Source: Qipengyuania sediminis
GTDB taxonomy: Bacteria > Pseudomonadota > Alphaproteobacteria > Sphingomonadales > Sphingomonadaceae
Assembly (NCBI RefSeq): GCF_004358425.1
Contig: NZ_CP037948.1
Location: 62,001-126,000, forward strand
Length of the DNA stretch: 64,000 bases
Direction of reading: 5' to 3'
This document shows, piece by piece, positions 30,415 through 39,680 of the stretch (its first letter is position 1; each line of letters starts with the position of its first letter). The notes below the pieces were generated by a model, which did not search any database, was not told the origin of the DNA, and saw nothing but the letters and a program-made list of their open reading frames with translations. The position numbers were made by a program, and so were the translations under genes.

Positions 30415-31161
30415 ATGGACGATCGCTTCAACACCGCTGCCGGCTGGGTCCTGTTCGCGGGCATCGTGGCCCTCGGCTCCTCGATCGCCAGCAGCCTCTA
30501 CTTTCATGCGGACAAGCCCGAGCATTCGGAAAAGATGGGCTATTTCATCGAAGGCGGGGACGAAGGCGCGGAAGGGGGCGAGGCGGCTTACGATCTCGGC
30601 ACGCTGCTCGCCGCGGCGGACCCGGCGGCGGGAGAGAAGCTGTTCGCCAAATGCTCTACCTGCCACACCTACAACCAGGGCGGGGCCAACGGCATCGGGC
30701 CGAACCTGTGGGCGGTGTTGGGCTCGCCCATCGGCAGCCACGCCCCGGGCTTCGCCTATAGCGCGGCGCTGAAGGAGAAGGGCGGGACCTGGGATTATGC
30801 CGCGATGGATGCCTGGCTGAAGAGTCCCAAGGCCTTCGCCCCGGGCACCAAGATGAGCTTCGCCGGACTCTCCAAGCCCGAAGATCGCGCGTCGCTGATG
30901 GCCTTTATGAAGGCGCACGGCGGCGGGCCCGAATTCCCCGCCCCCAAGGCGGCCGACGCGGCGGCGGAGGGTGCGCCAGCCGCCGGAGCGACGCCTGGCG
31001 CGGAAGCAACGCCGGGCCGCGAAGGCGGACCCAATGCCCCTGTGGAAGGCGCGCCGGTCAGCGACACCGCCGCCGCCGGCGGGGCAAGCGCGGATCAGCC
31101 CATCCCCACCAATCAGCGCGCGCCGCGCAACAGCGGCGACAAGCCGGGCGAGGGCAACTAG
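30415..31161 (+). CDS. Membrane-anchored c-type cytochrome (CycM-like)
   Basis: The 248-residue protein has an uncleaved N-terminal anchor (about 9-29) and a class I cytochrome c domain: haem motif CSTCH (80-84), the conserved NGIGPNLW, and the distal ligand Met147 in GTKMSFAG. Membrane cytochromes of this type shuttle electrons from the bc1 complex to terminal oxidases. After the domain comes a roughly 75-residue Ala/Pro/Gly-rich tail with no visible fold. Its TAG stop shares the bases CTAG with the opposing rlmE stop. Confidence 0.9.
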   Translation: MDDRFNTAAGWVLFAGIVALGSSIASSLYFHADKPEHSEKMGYFIEGGDEGAEGGEAAYDLGTLLAAADPAAGEKLFAKCSTCHTYNQGGANGIGPNLWAVLGSPIGSHAPGFAYSAALKEKGGTWDYAAMDAWLKSPKAFAPGTKMSFAGLSKPEDRASLMAFMKAHGGGPEFPAPKAADAAAEGAPAAGATPGAEATPGREGGPNAPVEGAPVSDTAAAGGASADQPIPTNQRAPRNSGDKPGEGN

Positions 31162-31850
31162 CTCTCGCCCATTCCGGGCGGTGTCTCGATGCCGCCCTTG
31201 AACCCTTGCGCGATCACATACCATTCGGACGAGCCCTTGCGGCTCGCCGGGGGCTTGGCGTGTTTGACCGTGCGGAAATGCGTCTTCAGCAGCGCGAGCA
31301 GCTCAGGATCGGTGCCTCCCGCCAGCACCTTGGCGACGAAGCCGCCGCCGGGGGCGAGCGTGGCGATGGCGAAATCCGCCGCCGTTTCAACGAGGCCCAT
31401 GGTACGCAGGTGATCGGTCTGCTTATGGCCGACGGTGTTCGCGGCCATGTCGCTCAGCACCAGGTCGGGTGGCCCGCCGAGCGCCGCGAGCAGGGCGCCT
31501 GGCGCTTCCTCGGCGAGGAAATCCAGCTCCAGGATGGTGACCCCTTCGAGCGGCTCGACCGGTAGCAGGTCGATCCCCGCCACCGCCGCCTGCGGCCGCC
31601 TGCGCCGCACCACCTGGCTCCAGCCCCCCGGCGCAATGCCGAGATCGACCACCCGGCGCGCCTCCTTCAGCACGGCGAACCTGTCGTCGAGCTCGATCAG
31701 CTTGTAGGCCGCGCGGCTGCGATAGCCGTCGGCCTTGGCCTGCTTGACATAGGGGTCGTTAAGCTGCCGCTCGAGCCAGCGTACCGAGCTTGCAGTGCGC
31801 CCGCGCGCGGTCTTCACCCGTTTGCCCTGATCTTTGACGCCGCGGGCCAT
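31158..31850 (-). CDS. rlmE: 23S rRNA (uridine-2552 2'-O) methyltransferase
   Basis: RlmE/FtsJ methylates U2552 in the peptidyl-transferase region during late 50S assembly. The 230 residues show [16 protein letters not shown], the SAM site [38 protein letters not shown] and [14 protein letters not shown], which hold the K-D-K-E tetrad. A basic N-terminal leader precedes the domain. Its ATG overlaps the ppx/gppA stop (TGATG). Confidence 0.94.
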   Translation of the reverse strand: MARGVKDQGKRVKTARGRTASSVRWLERQLNDPYVKQAKADGYRSRAAYKLIELDDRFAVLKEARRVVDLGIAPGGWSQVVRRRRPQAAVAGIDLLPVEPLEGVTILELDFLAEEAPGALLAALGGPPDLVLSDMAANTVGHKQTDHLRTMGLVETAADFAIATLAPGGGFVAKVLAGGTDPELLALLKTHFRTVKHAKPPASRKGSSEWYVIAQGFKGGIETPPGMGES

Positions 31851-33088
31851 CAGATGCTGCGGCGGCGCAGTTCGGCGCGGCTTTCTTCCGCCCTGGCATC
31901 GGCGGCGATGAGGCTGCGCAGGATGCCTTCGCGAATGCCGCGGTCGGCGACGCCGAGCATCTCGGCCGGCCAGATGTCAAGGATCGCTTCGAGAATGGCG
32001 CAACCCGCGACCACCAGGCTCGCGCGGTCGTCGCCGATGCACGGCAGCGTGCTGCGCTCCGCGGCGCTCATGGTCGCGAGCCGGGCGCAGACTCCGCGCA
32101 TCGCAGCCGAGGGCACGATCAGCCCGTCCACTGCCTGCCGGTCGTATTGCGGCAGGTTGAGATGGACACTGGCAAGCGTCGTCACCGTGCCGCTGGTCCC
32201 CATCAGCCGCACCCGCTTCTCCGCCCGCGCGACAGGTGCCACGCGCTCGGCGAAGGGCTGGAAGGCGGTGCGCACTACCTCGCGCATCTCGCGGTAGCGG
32301 CGGTCGCGTCCCGCCTGTGTGCCATCGGGCGGGGCGGCGTGGTCGGTGAGGCTGACGACGCCCCAGGGCACGCTGAGCCAGTCGAGGATGCGCGGCACCG
32401 GGCCGCCGGGCTCGATCAGCACCAGTTCGGTCGACCCGCCGCCGATATCGAACACTACCGCCGGCCCCTCGCCATCTTCCAGCAGGATGTGGCAGCCGAG
32501 CACCGCCAAGCGTGCTTCCTCCTGAGCGGAAATGATGTCGAGCGCGATGCCCGTCTCCTCGCGCACCCGGGCGATGAACTCGGCGCCGTTCCCGGCGCGG
32601 CGGCAGGCTTCGGTCGCGACCGAGCGCGCGAGGTGGACGTTGCGGCGCTTGAGCTTGTCGGCGCAGATGTGCAGCGCGGCGAGCGCGCGGTCCATCGCTT
32701 CGTCAGACAGGCGTCCGGTCGCGGCCAGCCCTTCGCCCAGGCGCACGACGCGGCTGAAGGCATCGATGACGGTGAAATGCTCGCCCGATGGCCGGGCGAT
32801 AAGCAGCCGGCAGTTGTTGGTCCCGAGATCGAGCGCGGCGAAGGCCTGGCGGCGGGTGTGGGCCTCCGTTGCTGCCGGCAGGGCCGCCTCCGCCGGTCGC
32901 GCCGGGGCCGGGGCAGGAGGGGGCTGGCGATAGCGGAAATCGGCAACAGGCTTGTGCGCGAAGCCGCGCGCGGGGCCGTTCCCCGCCGCATCGGTCCTGC
33001 CGGACGTCCCACCGGAACCCGGCGGAGCTTGTCCCGCCATAAGTCTCGCGCTTTCTTCTCCTCCCACGCCGCTCGCCACAGCGGCCAT
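31850..33088 (-). CDS. Exopolyphosphatase / pppGpp phosphohydrolase family protein
   Basis: This Ppx/GppA phosphatase has the actin-like ATPase fold: [20 protein letters not shown] (phosphate 1), [21 protein letters not shown] (phosphate 2) and [16 protein letters not shown]. It would hydrolyse polyphosphate or pppGpp. At 412 residues it carries an unconserved, Pro/Ala/Gly-rich N-terminus (about 1-80), so the true start may be further downstream, although no better-supported ATG is obvious. The rlmE gene is coupled to its stop by a one-base overlap. Confidence 0.88.
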   Translation of the reverse strand: MAAVASGVGGEESARLMAGQAPPGSGGTSGRTDAAGNGPARGFAHKPVADFRYRQPPPAPAPARPAEAALPAATEAHTRRQAFAALDLGTNNCRLLIARPSGEHFTVIDAFSRVVRLGEGLAATGRLSDEAMDRALAALHICADKLKRRNVHLARSVATEACRRAGNGAEFIARVREETGIALDIISAQEEARLAVLGCHILLEDGEGPAVVFDIGGGSTELVLIEPGGPVPRILDWLSVPWGVVSLTDHAAPPDGTQAGRDRRYREMREVVRTAFQPFAERVAPVARAEKRVRLMGTSGTVTTLASVHLNLPQYDRQAVDGLIVPSAAMRGVCARLATMSAAERSTLPCIGDDRASLVVAGCAILEAILDIWPAEMLGVADRGIREGILRSLIAADARAEESRAELRRRSI

Positions 33089-33172
33089 GGGGACTTGGCC
33101 GGGATGCTAGGGCGGTTGCGCGGCGCGGGCAAGGGGTCGCCAGGGGAAGAAAGTTGCGGGGCGGCGGCGCGG

Positions 33173-33201
33173 TTGACCTCGCCCCAAGCGGGTCCTATCT
33201 G
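33173..33201 (+). promoter_or_regulatory. tRNA-Gln promoter
   Basis: TTGACC (33173-33178), 17 bases, TATCTG (33196-33201) lies 41 bases before the mature tRNA 5' end, the usual arrangement for a stable RNA promoter. Confidence 0.7.
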
Positions 33202-33242
33202 CCCGCCTCGCCGTGGCCCTTCGGGCCCAAACCGCGCGCCGA

Positions 33243-33316
33243 TGCCCCGTCGTCTAAAGGTAAGACTACGGACTCTGACTCCGTCAATCGAGGTTCGAAT
33301 CCTCGCGGGGCATCCA
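33243..33316 (+). tRNA. tRNA-Gln (anticodon CTG)
   Basis: A complete cloverleaf of 74 nt including encoded CCA. The acceptor TGCCCCG pairs with CGGGGCA, the D arm is GTCT/AGAC, and the anticodon stem ACGGA/TCCGT encloses the loop CTCTGAC. The anticodon is therefore CTG, which reads CAG. The T arm CGAGG/CCTCG encloses TTCGAAT. Gln by anticodon identity. Confidence 0.96.
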
Positions 33317-33344
33317 GCGTTTTATTTGTCTCGCAAGCAACGCT

Positions 33345-33848
33345 TCAGAAGCTGATCGTGACCGTCACCGTGTCCTCATAGGCGCTGGCGATCGAGCGTC
33401 TGCCGTCGGCGCGGCCATAGGCGATCAGTGTCACCTTCCCATCTGCCGGCGCGATCGTCGTGATCCCGGTGGCCGCCGTCGCACCCCAACGCTGCGTGCG
33501 CGCGGCATTGCGGAAGATTTCGTAATCGATGAACTGGCGGTTCCCGTTCCCGGCGGGGTTGGCCATGCGACGGCTGCCGGCGCGGAAATGCAACCCGTTG
33601 TCCATTGTCACGGTGAATGTGGTGCCCGGCGTGCAATCGACGATCAGGGCGGACTGCGCGGTTCCGGTCGGGTTGACGATGCTGACCGTGCCGAACATCA
33701 TCGGCAGCGCCCCAAGATTGCAGCTGCGGACAACCTGGGCGTTCAGCACCATGGTGTTTCTTGCCGCCGCGGGCACGGCCGGAAGCGCCGCCAGCAGCGC
33801 CGCCCCGGGTATCAGCAATCGCCGTAATGCACCCACCGGTCGGAACAC
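33345..33848 (-). CDS. Spore coat protein U (SCPU) domain protein
   Basis: The 167-residue protein has a signal peptide (about 1-29, ending AAA) and one SCPU domain: VLNAQVVRSCNLGALPMMFG, the VDCTPGTTFTVTMDNG strand, MANPAGNGNRQFIDYEIFRNAART and the terminal strand YEDTVTVTISF. Two Cys near the start match the family disulphide. SCPU proteins are pilin-like subunits of Csu-type archaic chaperone-usher fibres. No chaperone or usher gene lies nearby, so the partner genes, if any, are elsewhere. Confidence 0.85.
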   Translation of the reverse strand: MFRPVGALRRLLIPGAALLAALPAVPAAARNTMVLNAQVVRSCNLGALPMMFGTVSIVNPTGTAQSALIVDCTPGTTFTVTMDNGLHFRAGSRRMANPAGNGNRQFIDYEIFRNAARTQRWGATAATGITTIAPADGKVTLIAYGRADGRRSIASAYEDTVTVTISF

Positions 33849-33916
33849 GCCTTATTCAACCCGCTTGCCCTAAACGCAGAGCATTGCCGATCGCTTAAGG
33901 TCTTGCCCCCTGTTCC

Positions 33917-34684
33917 TCAACAGGCCGCTTGCTTGTGGCCAAACAGATAGCCCGGGTCGAAACGCGCATAGCTCTGCAGCGATGCCCAGTCGCCGACATA
34001 GAGATCGCCGCGGCGGATTTCGCCCAGCGCGAGTTCACGAAGCTTGGCCACCGCCCGGTTGGCGTGGATGGCGCTGACCCCGCACATGTCGGCAAGATCC
34101 TGCTGCGTGAAGGGCGTGCGCAGCGTACGCCCGACGGTGCGGCCGATCAGTTCCAACCGTTCGCGCATTTCGCAATAGAGGTGAGCGATGCGCCGCGGCG
34201 CGTCGAGCCGCTCGAGATTCTGGATCCATTTCCTGTGGATCGCCGCGTCGAGCAGCGTTTCCAACCACAGGCTGCGCGCGGTGCCCGGCCGCTCCCGCAC
34301 GATCTCGTCGAGCCGGTCGTGCGTTATGCTGGCCACGCGCACCGGCCCGGAAGCGACAAGATCGTGATCGAGCCGCTTCAGGGCAAAACCGTGCAGGTCC
34401 ATGAATTCACCAGGAACATGGACGCCGACGACGAAACGCCGGCCGTCGGCAAACATGGTTCGCAGCACGAAGCCATCGAGCAGGACGCTCGCCTTGTGAA
34501 GCCGATCGCCGCGCGCGACAAGGCGCGTTCCATTTTGATATTCCTGCTCGTCGCTCACCAAGGTTTTGACGTAATCGAGACCGCTGAGACCGGAAAACGC
34601 CGGTTTTGGTGTGACAGCGATGTCACTGAAAAATGCGCCACCCATGTTTTCTTCCACCCAATGTATGTTTCGATAGAACATCAT
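33917..34684 (-). CDS. Crp/Fnr family transcriptional regulator (first of a tandem pair)
   Basis: The 255-residue protein has an N-terminal cyclic-nucleotide-like beta roll (about 50-130, HKASVLLDGFVLRTMF, VVGVHVPGEFMDLHG) and a C-terminal Crp helix-turn-helix (TQQDLADMCGVSAIHANRAV). There is no Cys set for an Fnr iron-sulphur cluster, and the nucleotide-binding Arg/Glu pattern of Crp is not evident, so the ligand is unknown. Its upstream region is unusually AT-rich for this genome. An alternative start is at 34645 (MGGAFFSDI). The next gene upstream is a clear paralogue. Confidence 0.85.
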   Translation of the reverse strand: MMFYRNIHWVEENMGGAFFSDIAVTPKPAFSGLSGLDYVKTLVSDEQEYQNGTRLVARGDRLHKASVLLDGFVLRTMFADGRRFVVGVHVPGEFMDLHGFALKRLDHDLVASGPVRVASITHDRLDEIVRERPGTARSLWLETLLDAAIHRKWIQNLERLDAPRRIAHLYCEMRERLELIGRTVGRTLRTPFTQQDLADMCGVSAIHANRAVAKLRELALGEIRRGDLYVGDWASLQSYARFDPGYLFGHKQAAC

Positions 34685-34852
34685 GGATATATTTTGTCGA
34701 CTGATCTATGTTATCCGTCTGCGTCATGTTCGCGACGAAGATGGCCGGGCATAGGTGTAGCGTCGTGCAGAACGCGCGCTTTTTCGCTGCTGCCAGTGCG
34801 TAAAAGTCGTCGATCTGTGCGATGGCGCACTAAATACAGGAAATGATCCTTT

Positions 34853-35611
34853 TCATCTGTCGGGCGCAAGTTCGCCGGGGCCGTAAAGATAGTCCGGCGT
34901 GAAATGACTGTATCGTTCCAGCGCCGCGAGATCGGGGATTCGCACGGCCCCGCGCTGAAAGTGAGCGAGGTTCGCTTCGCGTAAGTCACGCAGCGCGCGG
35001 TTGGTATGGATAGCTGTCGCCCCGCACATCGCGGCAAGATCGCTTTGCGTGAGCGGAGTGTCGAAGCCGTTCGTGCCGCCCAGGCCCACCATCTGCAACC
35101 GCCGCGCAATCTCGGCGAAGATATGGCCCAGCCGCTTGGGGGCGGTAAGCTGTTCGAGCTTCATGATCCATTCGCGGTGCATGGCAGCATCGAGCAGGGT
35201 CGAGAACCAGAGCGCACGCGCGAGTTTCAGGTCTTCTTCAAGCACCGCGTCGATGGCTTTGTGCGGGACATAAGCCACCTTGACTGCGCCGAGCGTGTCG
35301 ATGTTGTGATCCAGCCGCCCCATCGGATAGCAGTGCAGATCGACGAAATCGCCGGGTACATGAAAGCTCACGACGAAGCGCGCGTCTTCATCGTCGATCG
35401 TACGCAGCATGAAGCCGTCGACAAGAATGGTGGAATGTTGGCAGTGCTCACCGCGCGCAATCAGCCGGGTGGGCCGTTCTATCCATTCGGTGCGTTCGAC
35501 CATGCTTTCCAGGCGCTGCTTCTCGCCTTCGCCGAGAGCCGCGCGCAAGCGGCCGGCCAGGAATCGCCCGGTATTGGGATAGCGCGCAAAGTCCTCTTCG
35601 ATGAATAGCAT
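34853..35611 (-). CDS. Crp/Fnr family transcriptional regulator (second of a tandem pair)
   Basis: The 252-residue protein is built like its neighbour: a sensor roll with STILVDGFMLRTID, VVSFHVPGDFVDLHCYPMGRLDHN, a connecting helix, then the HTH TQSDLAAMCGATAIHTNRAL. Aligned by eye, the two share the DLH motif and the DLAxMCGxxAIHxNRA recognition region, which points to a local duplication. Both may recognise similar sites. The ligand is unknown. The two genes are separated by 168 bases, so each may have its own promoter. Confidence 0.85.
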   Translation of the reverse strand: MLFIEEDFARYPNTGRFLAGRLRAALGEGEKQRLESMVERTEWIERPTRLIARGEHCQHSTILVDGFMLRTIDDEDARFVVSFHVPGDFVDLHCYPMGRLDHNIDTLGAVKVAYVPHKAIDAVLEEDLKLARALWFSTLLDAAMHREWIMKLEQLTAPKRLGHIFAEIARRLQMVGLGGTNGFDTPLTQSDLAAMCGATAIHTNRALRDLREANLAHFQRGAVRIPDLAALERYSHFTPDYLYGPGELAPDR

Positions 35612-35673
35612 CGCCTACCCGTGTCTCGCCATCGGGGGGAGAGGGGGGGCGGCATGCGCCGCCCCCCGCGGCA

Positions 35674-38178
35674 TCATGCGTCCGGCAATGTCTGCGATGC
35701 AAAACCCCAGCCCGCAAGGGTTTTGGAGCGGGCCCGGTCGATTAGCGGCTTCGCATCCGCGATTGAAAAGGGATGGGCGTGGGCAAAGCCTGCGAGTTCG
35801 CCCCAGGCAATGGGGACGGCCACGGGGGCCCCGTCGCGCGCCCGCGCCGAATAGGGGAGCACCGCGGTGGCCCCGCGCTGGTTGCGCAGCCAGTCGATGA
35901 AGATCTTCCCCACGCGTTTCGCCTTGCTCATGGTAGCGATGAAGCGGTCGGGCTCGGCCATGCTCAGCGCTTCGGCGAAGCGGCGCGAAAAATCCTTGTG
36001 CGCCTCCCAGCTATGGCCGGGCGTCAGCGGGACCACGACGTGCACCCCCTTGCCCCCTGACAGCATGGCGAAGCTGACAAGGCCGAGGTCGGTCAGCCGG
36101 TCGCGGATCAGTTCGGCCGCTGACTTGACGTCTTCGAAGTCCAGTCCCTCGTCCGGATCGAGATCGAAGACCATGCGGTCGGGGGCCTCGACGGCGCTCG
36201 CCCGCGCGCCCCAGCCGTGGAATTCGATGGTGCCCATCTGCACGCATTGCAGTAGCCCATCGGCGCTTTCGACGTAGAGATAATCTTCCGCCCCGCCGTC
36301 CTTTTCGCGGATCGGAACCTGGCGCACCATGTTGCCGAAGCTGCCCGAATCGTGCTTCTGGAAGAAGCATTTCTTCGCTCTCCCTTGTGGGCAGCGCACC
36401 AGGCTGACCGGCCGGTCGCCCGCGAAAGGCAGCATCAGCGGGGCGACCGCCTGGTAGTAATCGGCAAGCTCACCCTTGGTCTGGCCGCTTTCGTGGAAGA
36501 TCACCCGCTCGCGATTGCTGATCGCCACCGCGGGCGCCTCCGCCGGGGCGGGCTCGGCGATCTCCGGCGTCACATCCCTCGCCGGCTTGTCGCCGCGCAG
36601 GCCAAGGAAACTGCCATGCCGCACGCTGCCCTCGGCGGTGAATTCGGCGAAGGCGACTTCGGCGACCAGCTTGGGCTCGACCCAGGTGACGCCGCGCGCA
36701 TCGGGCCGCGCGACCTCGGCGGGGGCGGTGGCCCGCTCGAGCGTCTTGAGCCTTTGTGCCAGATCCGTGAGGGTTTGGGTGTCGAAGCCGGTGCCGACAT
36801 TCCCCTTGTAGGTGAGCGTGCCGCCCTCGCGCTGGGCGAGCAGCAGGCTCGAGAAGGGCCGGGCCTTGGCGGCCGACTTCTTCCAGCCGATGATGATGAA
36901 CTCCTGCCGCCGGGTGCATTTGACCTTGACCCAGCTCCTGCCCCTCCGACCGGTGTAGGGCCCGTCGATGGTCTTGGAGATGATCCCTTCCTGGCCCGCA
37001 GCACACATCGCGGCGTAGAGCTTCTCCCCGGCACCGATGACATGATCGGCGACATGGAGCGGGGGCTGCGCGGTGCCCAACAGCGCTTCGAGCCGCTCCT
37101 TGCGCTCGATATTGGGGAGCTGCGTCAGGTCCTCCCCCGCGAGTTCGAGCAGGTCGAAGGCGTGGAAATGAAGATTGTCGCCGGGGGCCTGCGATCCATG
37201 CCCCCGCTTCAGCACGTTCTGCAGTGTCGAGAAATCGGGATTGCCGCCCGGGTCCACCGCCACGATCTCGCCGTCGATCAGGCTCGGCGGAAGATCGAGC
37301 GCGGCGATCGCTTCCACCAGCGGCGCGAACTTCTCGGTCCAGTCCTTGCCGTTGCGGGTATAAACCCGGACCTCGTTGCCCTTGGCTGCAATGAGCGCGC
37401 GGTAGCCGTCGAACTTGATCTCGTGCATCCAGCGGTTCCCGGCGGGGACGCTGTCCACCAGGGTCGCGAGCTGCGGCGCGCGGAATTTCGGCAGCGGGGC
37501 GGAGCGTTTTGCCTTGGCCGCGCGCGCGGCGGGTTTGGCGAGCTTTTTCATGACCGGATCGGCATTTCCGGTCTCGCCGGGGCTGCCCGCTGCAATCTCC
37601 GCCATCGTGCGGCCCGTGGCGATGCTGGTCAGCGCCCGTTCGACCAATCCGTCGCCGGGCTCGGCATATTCGTCTTCCAGTTTGCGCAGCAGCCAGTTCT
37701 CGCGCTTCTCGCCAGGGCGCGGCTTCAGCCGGATCAGCAGCCATTCGCCGGTCATTCGTTCCGATTGGACGGTGAAATGGAGATGGCCCTCGTCGATGTC
37801 TTGCCAGCTCTTGCCCAGCACCGGGTCCCATGTGCCGCGGTCCCACAGCATCACCGTCCCGCCGCCATATTCGCCTTTGGGAATGGTGCCTTCGAACTCG
37901 GCATAGGACAGCGGATGGTCCTCGGTCCTGACCGCCAGCCGCTTGACCGAAGGATCAAGGCTTGGCCCCTTGGTGACAGCCCAGCTTTTGAGGACGCCGT
38001 CGGCCTCCAGCCGCAGGTCCCAATGCAGACGGGTCGCGTCGTGCTTCTGCACGGTGAAGAGGTTGCCGCTCTGGCTTGCGGCTCGGGTTCCGGCAGGCTC
38101 GGCGGTCTTCTTGAAATCGCGCTTGGCGTTGTATTCGGCGAGGGGATCGGGCCCGGCGGCGCGGCGGCGGCGGCTCAT
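35674..38178 (-). CDS. ligD: ATP-dependent DNA ligase LigD (NHEJ)
   Basis: This 834-residue three-domain enzyme repairs double-strand breaks with Ku. The order is 3'-phosphoesterase (about 36-190, FTVQKHDATRLHWDLRLE), then ATP-dependent ligase (about 235-535, catalytic Lys255 in EIKFDGYRALI, later WVKVKC), then AEP-type polymerase (about 545-830, FDLDPDEGL and SGGKGVHVVVPL). The start at 38178 (MSRRRRAAGPDPL) overlaps the MgtC gene stop by four bases. An upstream frame extension is out of family and was dropped. Confidence 0.95.
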   Translation of the reverse strand: MSRRRRAAGPDPLAEYNAKRDFKKTAEPAGTRAASQSGNLFTVQKHDATRLHWDLRLEADGVLKSWAVTKGPSLDPSVKRLAVRTEDHPLSYAEFEGTIPKGEYGGGTVMLWDRGTWDPVLGKSWQDIDEGHLHFTVQSERMTGEWLLIRLKPRPGEKRENWLLRKLEDEYAEPGDGLVERALTSIATGRTMAEIAAGSPGETGNADPVMKKLAKPAARAAKAKRSAPLPKFRAPQLATLVDSVPAGNRWMHEIKFDGYRALIAAKGNEVRVYTRNGKDWTEKFAPLVEAIAALDLPPSLIDGEIVAVDPGGNPDFSTLQNVLKRGHGSQAPGDNLHFHAFDLLELAGEDLTQLPNIERKERLEALLGTAQPPLHVADHVIGAGEKLYAAMCAAGQEGIISKTIDGPYTGRRGRSWVKVKCTRRQEFIIIGWKKSAAKARPFSSLLLAQREGGTLTYKGNVGTGFDTQTLTDLAQRLKTLERATAPAEVARPDARGVTWVEPKLVAEVAFAEFTAEGSVRHGSFLGLRGDKPARDVTPEIAEPAPAEAPAVAISNRERVIFHESGQTKGELADYYQAVAPLMLPFAGDRPVSLVRCPQGRAKKCFFQKHDSGSFGNMVRQVPIREKDGGAEDYLYVESADGLLQCVQMGTIEFHGWGARASAVEAPDRMVFDLDPDEGLDFEDVKSAAELIRDRLTDLGLVSFAMLSGGKGVHVVVPLTPGHSWEAHKDFSRRFAEALSMAEPDRFIATMSKAKRVGKIFIDWLRNQRGATAVLPYSARARDGAPVAVPIAWGELAGFAHAHPFSIADAKPLIDRARSKTLAGWGFASQTLPDA

Positions 38179-38645
38179 GCCGTTCCCTCTCCGTCGGGCC
38201 AGACGCGGCTGGCGATGCGCCCGATCACGTTCAGCATCAGAAGCGAGATCCCGGTGCCGATCGCGACCAGCGGCCATTGGCCGAGCCCGCAGGCGATGCC
38301 GATCACTGCAGTCAGAAACAGGTTCGCCGCCGTGGTCAGGTTCTGCAGCTGCCCCTTGCTGAAAACGATCAGCCCCGCGCCGATGATGCCGATAAACGCG
38401 CCCGTCGCCTCGTAGATGCGCATGAGATCGCCCTCTGCACCGCCCGCCTGACGATGCAATGCGACCAGCGAGATGGTCATGGCCGAGGCGGCGAAGCAGA
38501 TGATGCCATGGGTCCGCAACCCGGCCGCGCGACCCCGCACCTCGCGCTCAAGTCCCAAGAGCAGGCCGAGGCCCGCGGCAACGCCGAGCCGCACCAGCAG
38601 ATCGATATCGATCGCGCCAAGCGGGGTTGCGGGGTTGAGGTCCAT
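38175..38645 (-). CDS. MgtC/SapB family membrane protein
   Basis: This 156-residue protein has four to five membrane segments and the family core LGLLLGLEREVRGRAAGLRTHGIICFAA, followed by GIIGAGLIVF. MgtC proteins are linked to magnesium limitation and intracellular growth, but biochemical function is unsettled. It sits inside the NHEJ operon, overlapping the ku stop by one base (TGATG) and the ligD start by four (ATGA), so it is translated with both. Confidence 0.88.
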   Translation of the reverse strand: MDLNPATPLGAIDIDLLVRLGVAAGLGLLLGLEREVRGRAAGLRTHGIICFAASAMTISLVALHRQAGGAEGDLMRIYEATGAFIGIIGAGLIVFSKGQLQNLTTAANLFLTAVIGIACGLGQWPLVAIGTGISLLMLNVIGRIASRVWPDGEGTA

Positions 38646-39592
38646 CAGGCGCGTTTGCGTTTCGCCGGGGCTGGAGCCGGGGCGGGTTTGGCTGTGGAGG
38701 GTTTCTTCGCCGCCGGCTTCTTCGCGGCAGGCTTCTTCGCGGCAGGCTTTTTGGCTGCGCCTTTCGCAGCCGGTTCCGCCTTCGAAGCAGGCTCCACCCC
38801 GCCGACCGACTTCTTCAGTGCGGCCATCAGGTCGATGACGTTCGAACCCTTGCCGCTCGCCGGTTCGCCGACATCCTCGAGTATCTTCTTGCCGGTCTTG
38901 GCCTTGGCCTTCTTGTCGATCAGCGCGCGCAGAGCATCGATATAGCGGTTCTTGAATTCGCTGGCATCGAAGGGCGCGCTGCGCTTCTCGATCAGCGTGG
39001 TCGCGAGATCGAGAAGCTCGGGCTCGGGATTCACGTCGCCGATCTCGCTGAAGAAGCCCTGGCCTTTCCTCACCTCATCCGCATAGCGCAGCGTTTCGAG
39101 CAGGAGCCCCTTGCCGCAGGGCTTGATCGCGACCAGCTTCTCGCTGCCGCGCACCGACATCTGGCCGAGCCCTATCTTCTTCGCCCGGCGCAGCGCTTCG
39201 CGCAGCACTACGAAGGCTTCTTCGGCCAGATCGTCCTGCGGCGCGACGTAATAGGGCTTTTCGAAATAGAGCGGATCGATCTCGTCCGCGTTGACGAACT
39301 GGACGAGCTCGAGGGTGCGCTTGCTTTCGACCTTCACCGCTTCGATCTCGTCGTCTTCGAGAAGGACGTAATTGCCGCGGCTGATCTCATAGCCCTTGGC
39401 GATCTCGTCGCTATCGACCGGCCCGACGCCGGGGACGACCTTCTCGTAGGCGATGCGCTTGCCGGTCGGCTCGTGGATCTGGCGGAAGCTGATCGCCGCG
39501 CCGCTCTTGGTTGCGGGATAGACCTCGACCGGGATCGATACGAGCGCGAGCCTGATCTGGCCCTGCCAATAGGCGCGTGCTGCCACTCTCAT
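38645..39592 (-). CDS. ku: Non-homologous end-joining protein Ku
   Basis: Prokaryotic Ku forms a homodimeric ring on DNA ends and recruits LigD. The start at 39592 gives 315 residues opening WQGQIRLALVSIPVEVY, with RIAYEKVVPGVGPVDSDEIAKG and YFEKPYYVAPQD typical of the core. The C-terminus (about 265-315) is a Lys/Ala/Pro tail with repeated KKPAA units, matching the basic DNA-contacting tails of many bacterial Ku proteins. It heads the ku-mgtC-ligD operon and is divergent from the LOG-family gene. Confidence 0.95.
   Translation of the reverse strand: MRVAARAYWQGQIRLALVSIPVEVYPATKSGAAISFRQIHEPTGKRIAYEKVVPGVGPVDSDEIAKGYEISRGNYVLLEDDEIEAVKVESKRTLELVQFVNADEIDPLYFEKPYYVAPQDDLAEEAFVVLREALRRAKKIGLGQMSVRGSEKLVAIKPCGKGLLLETLRYADEVRKGQGFFSEIGDVNPEPELLDLATTLIEKRSAPFDASEFKNRYIDALRALIDKKAKAKTGKKILEDVGEPASGKGSNVIDLMAALKKSVGGVEPASKAEPAAKGAAKKPAAKKPAAKKPAAKKPSTAKPAPAPAPAKRKRA
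38715..38762. repeat. 15-bp tandem repeat within ku
   Basis: About three copies of the unit GGCTTCTTCGCGGCA encode the KKPAA repeats of the Ku tail. Copy number could vary by slippage, changing tail length in five-residue steps. Confidence 0.65.
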
Positions 39593-39680
39593 GTCTCCCC
39601 TTGCGGAAAGAGGACTCATTCGCGCGCGCTTGGTTTCCGGCTTGTGGGAAGCGGAGGCGGCCCGTAACGCCGCCCAAATC

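Noticed and set aside
34685..34852. Small gene between the two Crp/Fnr regulators
   Set aside because: The AT-rich gap has no open frame with a start and ribosome-binding site of useful length; it is better read as a promoter/operator region.
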